Below are positions 25,356 to 33,590 of a stretch of 64,000 nucleotides of DNA, one piece after another (position 1 is the first letter of the stretch; each line of letters starts with the position of its first letter). The stretch is from Argentina anserina (taxonomy: Eukaryota; Streptophyta; Magnoliopsida; Rosales; Rosaceae), in contig NC_065876.1 of NCBI RefSeq assembly GCF_933775445.1, positions 14,446,001 through 14,510,000 on the forward strand, read 5' to 3'. The notes below the pieces were generated by a model, which searched no databases, was not told the DNA's origin, and saw only the letters and a list, made by a program, of their open reading frames with translations. The position numbers and the translations under genes were made by a program.

Positions 25356-25684
25356 TGAAGCGCTTGTGGAGTCGAGAGCGAGCGGAATCGCAATCCTTGA
25401 GGATCTCGGTGTGAGAGCGATCGATGTGTTGCTTGAGATCCTGGAGGCGCGACGAGGCGAGGTTCTTCAGATCCGGGATCGATGCCAGGCCGTTGGCGTC
25501 CGCGGCTGGCGGAGAAGAGATCCGATGACGGAAGAAGCCATGACAGCTGTCATCTTCTTGAAAAACGTCGATTTGGGAGCGGGAGGAGAGTGGTTGGGGG
25601 AAAGAGGCGACGTTTCGAGTAGCGCCGCGGCTGAGCTCCGGCGAGTGCTTCGTCTTCCACCGACTGAACCTTTCTTCATCTCTC
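21948..25684 (-). CDS. Plant coiled-coil protein, possibly ASY4-like; exon 1 frame broken
   Basis: Four exons fit: exon 1 ending 25354, exon 2 24864-24769, exon 3 24683-24635 and exon 4 22036-21948. All introns are GT-AG with matching phases. The C-terminal part is one coherent coiled coil: ASIPDLKNLASSRLQDLK, then RSRLHKRFK / IQTQACQQMLDEADKGYKKK / ASYAEFIVDAQASASR / ACKTSIAELSESFEKAIDAL and a stop. The only ATG with a good upstream frame (25684) encodes a basic Ser/Pro-rich N-terminus (SSAAALLETSPLSPNHSPP, STFFKKM). That frame hits a stop at about 25475, whereas the coiled-coil frame is +1 to it and lacks an ATG. A one- or two-base indel near 25510 is therefore likely: a real lesion or an assembly error. 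The coiled coil resembles short meiotic-axis proteins (ASY3/ASY4); that is a guess. Confidence 0.65.
22860..23360 (-). pseudogene. TORTIFOLIA1/SPIRAL2-like HEAT-repeat gene fragment
   Basis: The minus-strand exon (about 23355-23038) encodes RFKARAALMVLIESIVG, then RGALDWLVSCVVEFLSSDDW and AVRKGAAEMLGKVATAE. These are the diagnostic HEAT repeats of the N-terminal domain of TORTIFOLIA1 (SPR2), a plant microtubule-associated protein. An Arg codon before RFDK is replaced by TAA (stop at about 23050). A normal donor (GATAAG|GTATTA) and acceptor (CAACAG|GTGAAG at 22925) remain. They join to VKVVRETMNNALEMWK, which ends in a stop at 22860-22862. The retained intron shows a DNA-level copy, not a processed one. 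Both ends of the parent gene are missing. The fragment lies wholly inside the last intron of the coiled-coil gene, in the same orientation. Confidence 0.85.
25311..25352. repeat. (GA)21 microsatellite abutting a splice donor
   Basis: Forty-two bases of GA run directly up to the GT donor of intron 1 of the minus-strand coiled-coil gene (donor at 25353-25352). On the transcript the intron therefore begins GTCTCTCTCT. Length changes here would alter only the intron's first bases after GT. Confidence 0.95.
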
Positions 25685-25817
25685 TCTTCTGAGCGTTTGA
25701 AATTTGAAACACCTCTGTGAATACTTTACCAAAATGAACTTGGCGCTCAGGACAGGCTTTATATAAGCAAATATGGGAACATTTTATTATAAGTAAATTT
25801 ACTTTTAGATTATCGAA

Positions 25818-25889
25818 GGGCATTTGGTCTAGTGGTATGATTCTCGCTTAGGGTGCGAGAGGTCCCGAGTTCAATTCTCGGAATGCCCC
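25818..25889 (+). tRNA. tRNA-Pro: tRNA-Pro (anticodon AGG)
   Basis: Seventy-two bases fold as a tRNA. The acceptor arm is GGGCATT/AATGCCC with discriminator C. The D-arm is GGTCTAGTGGTATGATTC and the anticodon stem TCTCGC/GCGAGA encloses the loop TTAGGGT (anticodon AGG, Pro). The T-arm is TCCCGAGTTCAATTCTCGGA. Internal promoter boxes are present (A box TGGTCTAGTGG; B box GAGTTCAATTC). A T-run about 15 bases downstream (TTTCTTTTT) suits Pol III termination. No intron or encoded CCA is present, as is normal for a nuclear plant tRNA-Pro. It lies about 130 bp upstream of the coiled-coil gene's start, divergently oriented. Confidence 0.95.
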
Positions 25890-26306
25890 CTTGGTTTCTT
25901 TTTCATTTTTCACTTTTTTAACCTGATCATAGAAACCTGGAGCATTCAACAGTATCTGCACTTCTTGAAACCCAGTGATCATCTCAATCTAAGTCGGATA
26001 TGTACCGGCATTACTTTTCGCAATCAAAACTTCCCAGACTCGACTGTTCTAATATTGCTGGCTGGAGGTGTCTACATCCCTAGCCAGTTACTAGAAGAAC
26101 ACTACAATAAATTGACTCATATTGCTGGCTGCCCCAAAGCAAAACAAAATTCACACAGAAATGTGTCATTGATGTAGCTGCCGGAGAAGATTTCAAATCT
26201 GACCAGACATTAGCGCGGTTCTACAGCTTTCATTCAAAACTTCTCTCTTGTTTTCACCCTTTGTTTTTTGTCTTGTCCGTATATCTCTTTTCCAGCAAAA
26301 CCTATG
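25890..26306. other. Spacer between tRNA gene and truncated copia LTR
   Basis: No gene was recognised. The open frame at 25965-26177 has no known motif. The copia LTR homology starts abruptly at 26307, so the deletion or rearrangement breakpoint that removed the element's 3' end lies there. Confidence 0.45.
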
Positions 26307-26685
26307 GCCTATATATACCTTATATCTCATACGGCAGCTCATCTCTTAACCCTAGAATCTCTTCCTAATACAATCTTAAATAAAAAAGAAAAAAATCCAT
26401 ATGAATATGAAATACACATTTTATTATAAATCTCTTTTTTATAACAATTTCTAATTACCATTTAACTAAATATATTTGAAGACATATTTCTAAATATATT
26501 GAACTACCCTTGAAGAAACAATCGCCAGAAACTTCTATGATAGGAAAAAAAACCATAATCTTTTCCTAGTCCAATTAGATAAAAAAATTTAATTTTCTTT
26601 TTGCATATCAAATCTTCATGACTTGTCCTCCACACCTTTAGATCTTCATCAACTATATGGAGGCCAACATATGTATGTACCTTTA
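26307..26685 (-). repeat. Truncated 3' LTR of outer copia element
   Basis: This is directly repeated with 36365-36785 with many substitutions and small indels, for example shared CCATATGAATATG and TTTGCATATCAAATCTTCATG. The copy stops at 26307, inside the LTR. The element-internal border is at 26685 (TTAAAGGTACATAC here, TGAAGGTACATAC in the other copy), next to a purine-rich tract on the minus strand (ATGGGGAGA). Confidence 0.85.
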
Positions 26686-26862
26686 ATCTCCCCATTTGGT
26701 CTTCCATGCAACTTTCACCATCAAGTACCTACAAGACAATCATGAACAATGTAAGTACAATTTTTCGATAAACAAACTTCCAACATGTTTACCAAACAGA
26801 GTTATGTCTACAGTACCACGAGAATATCCCTGTGAAATAAGATAAGTATAGAGTTTATCATA

Positions 26863-27900
26863 TCATACACGAGGAGTTTGTTTAAGACCATAAACAACCT
26901 TTTTAAGTTTCCAAACGTAATCAGGATGGTGAATATCTTTAAATTCTAGAGGTTGTTCAACAAACACTTCTTCCTGAGAATAGCCTTGAGCAACTAGTCT
27001 AGCTTTGTTCCTCGTAATTGTGTCATGTTCCTCCAATTTATTCCTGAAAATCCACTGAGTATCAACCATATTAGTATTTTTCAGGTTGAGGAACAAGAGT
27101 ACATATCTCATTCTTTTCAAATTGATTGAGCTCTTCTTGTATTAGATTGATCCAATCATCATCCAGAAAAGCGTCTAGAGCTTTGTTAATTTCCACAACT
27201 TCTGTGTTGGAGCTTTCTGTATCATCCTCTTTGTTGGATGTGATCTCTACATTTCTCCCTCTTGTGCGCATGCCTTCTCCAATAATGTCTGTGGAAGAAT
27301 GATTTTTACGAACCTGCTTGAATCTAGTTCGATATTTTGTTGTTGGTTGTAGATACTTGTCCACATCCTTTGCCTCTTCATGTGACTCCACATTCTTATC
27401 TTGCATGCTAGTTAAATTTTCATTAGATAAACTGGACAAATCCACATTATTATCAACAATAACATTTATTGAATCAATTATAGTTTTAGTTTCTTTATTA
27501 TAAAATTCATAATCTATATCAATATGACACAGATTGCAAAAAGCTTATATGAAATTGTGATTATCTTTTTTCCTCCACACTTTCTTACCTGGATACCTCT
27601 GAGTTACTTTCACGTCATGTTTAGGTTCTTTATAAGATTTATATAAACCAATAAACATCAAGTTCAAATTGACCATGTTGTTCCAACTTACTTCGAATAT
27701 CTTTAATATATTTCTCATAGTCATCTGAGTTTACCACATTTGAATTGAACGAGGTCTGAAAATTTTCAGATTTTTCATGTTTTCAATGTATTTTTCACTT
27801 GTCTTTAAACCTGTTTGTTCACGAACAAAATTAGTGGAAATATTAGGATTTCTATTTGAGCTAGACTTACCAGTATATCTCATGGGTCTTGGGAACGGGT
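26863..27900 (-). pseudogene. Copia pol remnant with internally deleted reverse transcriptase
   Basis: Minus-strand frames show the linker and RT start: DDDWINLIQEELNQFEKNEI, a shifted QWIFRNKLEEHDTITRNKAR and LVAQGYSQEE. This joins directly to VFVEQPLEF...HPDYVWKLKK and VYGLKQTPR. In intact copia RTs about 55-60 residues (the 'DETFAPVAR...FLNG' part) lie between these blocks, so they have been deleted. The join falls on GAAGAA, a likely microhomology. Further upstream (27445) is an acidic/Ser-rich post-integrase linker, and 27900-27600 carries pieces such as NISTNFVREQTGLKTSEKY. Stops and frame changes throughout mark it as dead. Confidence 0.8.
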
Positions 27901-27929
27901 TATGAGATTCTTTTTCTTATTTATTATTC

Positions 27930-28320
27930 CTAAGCTCTTCTAAGAGGGGAGATACAGAATATAATCCTTCTTATTCGGAGTCGGAGGGCGAATCAAGCAA
28001 GCGCTATTGAAAGTCGTAAGTGAAGGAAGTAAGTAGCGGGGGGGGGGGGGGGGGGGGGAAGTATAGTGAACAGTTAAGTGGCTATCCGGAGGGCAAGCGG
28101 GTAACTGACTAGTCAAAACTTAGGTAGGTCGATCGTCCCCCAATAACAGAAGGGTAGCCCCCCTGCCTTACTGGTCAGGACAAACTGGAAACGAGGCACT
28201 CCAGGGTGAGAATTCTTGATCTCTCTCAATATCTCTCTCAATTCGAAAATCCAGGATTTGAATTGATGTCCTTTCATTGAGTCCTCCTAAATTGCATTGA
28301 TTTATCCTAAAGATTTCATT
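27930..28320. other. Organelle-DNA insertion (plastid ycf2 start plus mitochondrion-like DNA)
   Basis: On the minus strand 28320-28205 matches the plastid ycf2 start region as I know it: leader GAAATCTTTAGGATAAATC, start codon at 28277-28275, then [17 protein letters not shown] and REIKNSH, 24 codons in all. Homology ends at CTCACC (28205) and at 28320. The adjoining 27930-28204 differs sharply in composition from the AT-rich copia on both sides. It has a G21 run and words such as AAGTCGTAAGTGAAGGAAG that are typical of plant mitochondrial spacer DNA; that half is a guess. The patch sits where the copia pre-integrase and integrase region should be. Confidence 0.75.
28038..28058 (+). repeat. 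G21 homopolymer
   Basis: Twenty-one consecutive G residues lie inside the organelle-like patch. The length may be unreliable in any sequencing technology. Confidence 0.95.
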
Positions 28321-28367
28321 CCGGTTATATCATTGTAACTCTTTCTTAAACTCAAAATGTCATATAA

Positions 28368-28562
28368 CTATTTAGAGCTATTTTGAAATTTTCCAACTTT
28401 GTTATTTGTTCCATCAAGCAAAACATGCAGCTTGACAAGTTTAGAGTTTAATAAATCAATTAAATCATCTTTTTCTATAACCTCATCCTGGAGCATTTGA
28501 ATTTTTGCTAGAAGTCGTTTTCGTTCAAGCACATGATCATTATTGTCATTTTTCTGTCTCAT
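28368..28562 (-). pseudogene. Copia gag, C-terminal coiled-coil part (distal to nested insertion)
   Basis: A 64-codon frame with ERKRLLAKIQMLQDEVIEKD and KLHVLLDGTN. This Glu/Lys/Leu heptad region ending in an 'LL.G.NN..GK' motif is usual between the zinc knuckle and protease in this copia group. It continues gag from 34761 on the far side of the nested element: removing 28607-34755 and one target copy restores continuity of this coiled-coil region, which confirms the nesting. Confidence 0.75.
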
Positions 28563-28606
28563 GTTTAGTTTCTCCTATACCCATTGTAATTTTTCCTCTT
28601 CTATCT

Positions 28607-29081
28607 TGTTGGCATAGGCTTATGCCCGCCATAATCAGCACAACTATCAGCGCATTAAGGCTAGTGTATAGCACAGTCTTACAATACTAATAGCAAATCA
28701 GCCGCACTAGCTACGCAATGGGCCTCCCCGTGACCCAAATTGACTACGGACGCGCCCTCACGCGCATCTTAAAGAAGGCTCCAGAGAGCACCTTAATCGG
28801 ACGTCGTCCCATATCGAATGGCAAGTAAACGATCCACTTCAACTTAACAATAAAAGGTCAGACTCTTGACCTTACAAGGTAAGTACACTGAACTCCCTAC
28901 TGTAACTCTGCATAAATTACCATCGCCCTAACTTAAGCGTCAGAGAGTCGAAGACCACGCCGCCATGGTCTCTACTTTGACGACGTGTGCTACCTGTGAC
29001 AGGAAGGAGACGAGGAGTACGGCGTACCATATCCACGAGGAGTACGGCGTACTAAATCAGAGTATAATCACAGCATTAACA
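28607..29081 (+). repeat. 5' LTR of nested Tat element
   Basis: It starts TGTTGGCATAGGC and ends GCATTAACA. It contains GGAGTACGGCGTACCATATC followed by a near-copy of GAGGAGTACGGCGTAC about 25 bases later. An ATG at 28965 opens a frame that reads without a stop through U5 into gag. Confidence 0.97.
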
Positions 29082-31721
29082 TTGGCGCCGTCTGTGGGAA
29101 ACCGCAACAAAAAAGTCAACCAAAAAAAAAACCCCATGCAACACCTAGCCAAACAACTACACTTCAACATGGGCACTACCAATCCTTCCCCCTCTACTCC
29201 GGCAGGCGGTCACATCGAAGACGTCACAGACCTTAGCCTCAACCACCCTCTACCCTCCGCCAACGACCCTTTCATCCTCACACCTACACCCGGAACAGTC
29301 GTCAGTACTAATGCGACTACAGATCCGGCACCCGCCGCAAGAATGGAAAGCATGGCTCGCGATCTAGCCGATTGCCAGCAGCGCGAGGCACTGGAACGCG
29401 AGAAAGCAACAGCTCTCCAGAGCGAGCTTGACAGGATGCGGACACAGCTCGAACGGGCCGAGCGCAGTCATTTACATGGGGAGTCAAATCGCGAAGGCAG
29501 CGCGCAAACGAGAGGACGAGAACAAGTTCGCTTAAGCATCAGCTTGACCCCCTCCGAACTCGCCAAGAAACGGCCACCATCACCACGGCGTATCCACAAC
29601 TGTGAGGAAGGAAGCACAAGCGTCACCTCCCGTTCCAGACCCCCCACAACTGCTCACAACAGCGAGTCTGCCATGCTAGCCCTGATCTTGCAGCGCCTAA
29701 CAGCAATAGAACAACGGGATGCCAATCCACGGTGCCAACCAGTGTTCGCAGCCAGGCCAGGCCCATTCACTACGAGAATAATGAACACCGTGCGTCCTTC
29801 TCAATCCAAGAGCCCAAAAATCACGCCGTACACAGGTGAAGGCGATCCATTCCGGCACATTGATAACTTCAAGAAAGTCACTGCCAGTAGAGAATTCGAC
29901 GACGCCACCTTGTGCCACCTATTCAGCGAAACATTAGATGGGGATGCTATGAATTGGTTATTCGAACAACCGGCGAACTCGATGGATTCTTTCGCACAGT
30001 TAACCACAGCATTTCTTAATCGGTTTATCCTCATGGCCGGAGCTGCCCACACAACTGATGGCCTATTTCAAGTAAAACAAGAGAACAGTGAAACATTGGG
30101 CACCTTCGTCATGCGATGGCAGACCGCAGCATCCAGATGTCGGAACCTGAACAAAACGCTCACCTTGGCTGCTTTTAAGGAAGGACTACGGTCAGAGAAC
30201 TTCTTGTTCCACATCAATGTGGACCCTCGAATGCGCGGCGCCACATATGATGACATCATGACTGAAGCAGTACGATACGCTCAGACAGAATACGTCACAT
30301 ACGGAGAGAAGCGGACCCCAGTACCATCCGACAAAACCACTGCGCCGCAGACATATGTACACACAATCCCCCTCCAACGTGAGCTCTTCCCTAACATAGA
30401 AGACCATGGCAAAGGCCGGAAAAGAGAGTGGCATCAAGCAAATCACCGTGATGCGCGCAACAACGATCGGCACAGAGGCCGGGACAAGAACATGAGACTT
30501 GGCCATGAACGTCGTGACAACAGAGACCCTCGCCAAGTTAACGCGATGGGACGCCGTAGTGACCACACACCGCCTAGGGAAGAGACCCTGGAAGACTTTT
30601 TCCATGCACATCAGGGCACGCTGAGGAAACCTGCAAGACCACTACGCCCCCAAACCGAAGCAGAAACTGGTAAGTGGTGTAGATTTCACGAAAATGGAAG
30701 CCATAACACGAATGATTGCCGCACCCTCTGCATACTAAGAGCCAATGGCGACACGGGGGTTCGCCCGGCGCAGCAAAGGGTACAGCAGCATGTGGTCGCC
30801 GCAGTCGAGAACCTGCGCCGCATTAACGTCATAGAGGGAGGAGCCCCGAAGACAAACATGTCCAACCGAGCAAAAAAGCGCTTTGACCACAGCACTCACC
30901 CAAGGCAGGTGTACGCCATCACAGGAGGAAACGCTAAGCGACAGAAGGAAGGATGGAAGCCGATCACCTTCACTGAGGATGAGGAAATTGGCATCTCCTT
31001 ACCCAATGACGACGCTTTCCTCATAGACGCAGTCTTGGGCGGACAATGGGATGTAGGGAAAATGATGATCGACACGGGATCCACAGTCAACGTTTTATTC
31101 AAGGGGTGCTACGAAAAAATGGAGCGTAGTGGCAAGAAGTTGGTACAAGACCACGAACCACTAATCAGCTTCTCTGGCGACATAACCCAACCTCTAGGCT
31201 CAGATTATATGACAGTACGCATTGGGACCACACCATGCACAGTTTGCGTTGAAGCCGAGTTCATCATAGTCGATGCCTACAGCTCATACAACGGGATCAT
31301 CGGCCGACCTACACTTAACCGGATACGAACTTTTATCGCCGGACACATGATGCACATAAAATTCCCAACTCCGCACGGAACAGGACAAGTCCGGGGTTCA
31401 CAATCCATAGCAAAAGATTGTCAAGCACGCGCGATTCGACAGACGCGCAACCGACACGAAATCCTGGCAGTACATGCCACAGTAAACTTGACCGACAAGG
31501 TCGTCGACGCACGAGATGGCGAAACGTCGAAGGGAAAAAGCAAGCATAAGGCTACATCATACGAGGCCAAAACTCCGGCAAACCCTGAATCCTCATTAAA
31601 AAGCATTACGCCATTCCCAAACCATCCGGAGCGCAAGATCAAAGTCGGCGTAACTCTCAGTCCCACTGTTGAGAGGGATTTAACAAGTTTCTTGGGCGAC
31701 AACATGGAAGTCTTTGCATAG
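28965..31721 (+). CDS. Gag-protease of nested Tat element
   Basis: This is an open frame of 918 codons. The first 39 codons lie in the LTR; the likely translation start is one of the ATGs at 29136 or 29169, because transcription probably begins inside the LTR downstream of or near the first ATG. Gag capsid (Retrotrans_gag family) spans about residues 285-440 (GDPFRHIDNFKKV, DAMNWLFEQPANSMDSF, FKEGLRSENFLFHIN). A CHC-type knuckle variant (WCRFHENGSHNTNDC) is at about 572-586, as in Athila/Tat elements. Aspartic protease begins at about 705 with the catalytic IDTGSTVNVLF and a later GIIGRPTLN flap/ILG-like block. The stop TAG at 31719 precedes the RT frame by 12 bases, in another frame. Gag and protease look intact. 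Confidence 0.9.
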   Translation: MVSTLTTCATCDRKETRSTAYHIHEEYGVLNQSIITALTLAPSVGNRNKKVNQKKNPMQHLAKQLHFNMGTTNPSPSTPAGGHIEDVTDLSLNHPLPSANDPFILTPTPGTVVSTNATTDPAPAARMESMARDLADCQQREALEREKATALQSELDRMRTQLERAERSHLHGESNREGSAQTRGREQVRLSISLTPSELAKKRPPSPRRIHNCEEGSTSVTSRSRPPTTAHNSESAMLALILQRLTAIEQRDANPRCQPVFAARPGPFTTRIMNTVRPSQSKSPKITPYTGEGDPFRHIDNFKKVTASREFDDATLCHLFSETLDGDAMNWLFEQPANSMDSFAQLTTAFLNRFILMAGAAHTTDGLFQVKQENSETLGTFVMRWQTAASRCRNLNKTLTLAAFKEGLRSENFLFHINVDPRMRGATYDDIMTEAVRYAQTEYVTYGEKRTPVPSDKTTAPQTYVHTIPLQRELFPNIEDHGKGRKREWHQANHRDARNNDRHRGRDKNMRLGHERRDNRDPRQVNAMGRRSDHTPPREETLEDFFHAHQGTLRKPARPLRPQTEAETGKWCRFHENGSHNTNDCRTLCILRANGDTGVRPAQQRVQQHVVAAVENLRRINVIEGGAPKTNMSNRAKKRFDHSTHPRQVYAITGGNAKRQKEGWKPITFTEDEEIGISLPNDDAFLIDAVLGGQWDVGKMMIDTGSTVNVLFKGCYEKMERSGKKLVQDHEPLISFSGDITQPLGSDYMTVRIGTTPCTVCVEAEFIIVDAYSSYNGIIGRPTLNRIRTFIAGHMMHIKFPTPHGTGQVRGSQSIAKDCQARAIRQTRNRHEILAVHATVNLTDKVVDARDGETSKGKSKHKATSYEAKTPANPESSLKSITPFPNHPERKIKVGVTLSPTVERDLTSFLGDNMEVFA

Positions 31722-31733
31722 TCCTATGAGGAC

Positions 31734-32771
31734 ATGCCCGGAATCTCGCCCGACATCATCATGCATGAATTGCACATCAAACCTTCCGCACACCCAATTA
31801 AACAAAAGCGCCGAAGCTTCGACGATGAAAAGAGCACGGCAATACGCCAGGAAGTAGACAAATTGAAAGGCATGAAATTCGTCCGGGAAGTACAATACCC
31901 TGAGTGGATCTCAAACTGTGTTATGGTCCGTAAAGCCAACGGTAAATGGCGAATGTGTGTGGATTACAAGAACGTAAACAAAGCTTGCCCAAAAGACAAT
32001 TTCCCCCTACCGAGAATTGACCAGCTGATTGACGCAACGACAGGTCACGAGTTGCTAAGCATGATGGACGCCTACTCCGGGTACAATCAGATACGCATGA
32101 ACCCGGCGGATCAAGAAGCTACGACCTTCGTCACTGATAGAGGCCTGTACTGTTATAACGTAATGCCCTTCGGATTAAAAAATGCGGGCGCTACGTATGT
32201 GCGTTGCGTCACACAAATGTTTGACCAACACATCGGTCGGGAAATCGAGGTGTACGTCGATGACATGCTGGCCAAAAGCACAAAAGCCGAAGACCATGTA
32301 ACCAACCTCCGAACCATCTTCAATGTGCTAAAAAAATACAAGATGCGATTAAACCCGGAAAAATGTTTTTTCGGCGTAACAACAAGTAAGTTCCTGGGCT
32401 ACATCGTCAGTCAACGCGGCATAGAAGCAAATCCCGAAAAGGTACAAGCCATCCTGGATATGGCGCAACCAGTACTCAAGAAAGATGTAGAAGCCCTCCA
32501 AGGCAGACTCGTGGCATTATCTCAATTCATATCAAGACTGACTGACAAGTGTGAGCCGTTCTTCAAATTGTTAAGGCGCTCTAAGAGTAAACTGATCGAG
32601 TGGACACCGGACTGTCAAGAGGCCTTTCAGGGATTAAAAGACTACCTCGCCGCAGTACCATTATTGTCAAGTCCAAGTAGTTGGCCTCCAATTCACTTGT
32701 CCACGACCAAGCGGATGACGACGCGGACCAACTTCCTTCTGCAGACGCGGAATCGCTATCAGTTAGTATAA
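31734..32771 (+). CDS. Reverse transcriptase (truncated pol) of nested Tat element
   Basis: This is an open frame of 345 codons. RT motifs are in order: WISNCVMVRKANGKWRMCVD (residues about 59-78), NKACPKDNFPLPRIDQL, SMMDAYSGYNQI, FVTDRG..CYNVMPFGLKNA, VYVDDMLAKS (catalytic YVDD), and FLGYIVSQRGIEANPEK. The start of the RNase H domain follows (EWTPDCQEAFQGLKDYL). After PLLSSPSSW the match ends and 25 unrelated residues lead to a stop. An overlapping frame (32681-32887) resembles the acidic linker usually found after RNase H. So the body of RNase H was deleted, and integrase is absent downstream. RT itself may be active if expressed. Confidence 0.9.
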   Translation: MPGISPDIIMHELHIKPSAHPIKQKRRSFDDEKSTAIRQEVDKLKGMKFVREVQYPEWISNCVMVRKANGKWRMCVDYKNVNKACPKDNFPLPRIDQLIDATTGHELLSMMDAYSGYNQIRMNPADQEATTFVTDRGLYCYNVMPFGLKNAGATYVRCVTQMFDQHIGREIEVYVDDMLAKSTKAEDHVTNLRTIFNVLKKYKMRLNPEKCFFGVTTSKFLGYIVSQRGIEANPEKVQAILDMAQPVLKKDVEALQGRLVALSQFISRLTDKCEPFFKLLRRSKSKLIEWTPDCQEAFQGLKDYLAAVPLLSSPSSWPPIHLSTTKRMTTRTNFLLQTRNRYQLV

Positions 32772-32879
32772 TTATCCTAGACATTACGCCACAGCAAGCA
32801 ACACCGAAGTCAAAGGCGAACAACCTAAAACTAGAAGTCAAAAAGTCAGTCAGATCTATCCTACGAACCTCGCAAGAAC

Positions 32880-33420
32880 GAGTTTGAAGAACATGAAGAA
32901 CACGAAGAACATGAAGAACACCAAACCCAGTTTACGGCGAAAACCCATCTGCACCGCCCATACAAACACCCCACCTTGCCGGAAAACAATCATCCAAAGA
33001 TCAAATAGACCCAAAACCCACAAATATGCCGGAAAGACCCAAAACCCAAAACCACCGATTTACCCTACAAACACAAGTCTACCAACAAACAACAAGCCAC
33101 AAACCGAATAAAGAAGGATTCGATTAGAAAACATACCTCAAAAAGCCGATTCACACAAAAATCCCGATGAGTTCACGATTGGAAGAAAAGGGAGCAGACG
33201 AGAGCAAAAGAGAGGGAATGAGAGAATTTGGATTTCGAAAACTTTGATCTGTCGATAATGACAGCCATCCTGTCCCTTTCACTCTTTTATAAGTGAACCC
33301 CATTCACATCCAGCCCGTTGATTACTCAAAAGCAACCCTTAACCGTCAGATTTAGAAAGCCGTCACTCGCATCTTAGCCGTCGACCCAAGAGACGTCGCT
33401 CCAGATCTCGTCACGTGGCC
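32880..33420 (-). promoter_or_regulatory. Antisense promoter/5'-UTR/intron-like segment inside Tat element
   Basis: Read on the minus strand this looks like the 5' end of a plant gene. A TATA box ACTTATAAAAGAG lies at about 33297-33285. About 100 bases further is a CT-rich leader (TCTCTCATTCCCTCTCTTTT), then a splice-donor-like GAGGTATGT (about 33138). A T/G-rich intron-like stretch (TTGTGGGTTTTGGG, TTTGGGTCTTTCCGG) follows. No antisense coding frame with a known domain follows before 32770. It may be a captured host-gene 5' end or the leftover regulatory part of an antisense ORF of the kind reported in some Tat-type elements. This is an inference from composition and signals. Confidence 0.4.
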
Positions 33421-33590
33421 TGAGTTACCGAAGCAACATTTCGGTTACACGCCTTAACTACATGCAATAACTGTCTTCTCGGATAACGTCACCCCACGAA
33501 TTTGAAACGTTCGCGAAACATCCGCCCAATGCATGTACGACACGTGCTGTCCAAAGCGCGAATGGCGCTGTCATCAGTCTGCAAACACTA

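Noticed and set aside
30192..30611. 139-codon minus-strand frame opposite gag
   Set aside because: Shadow of the gag frame in GC-richer sequence; no domain and a Cys/Val/Leu-rich composition typical of antisense reading.
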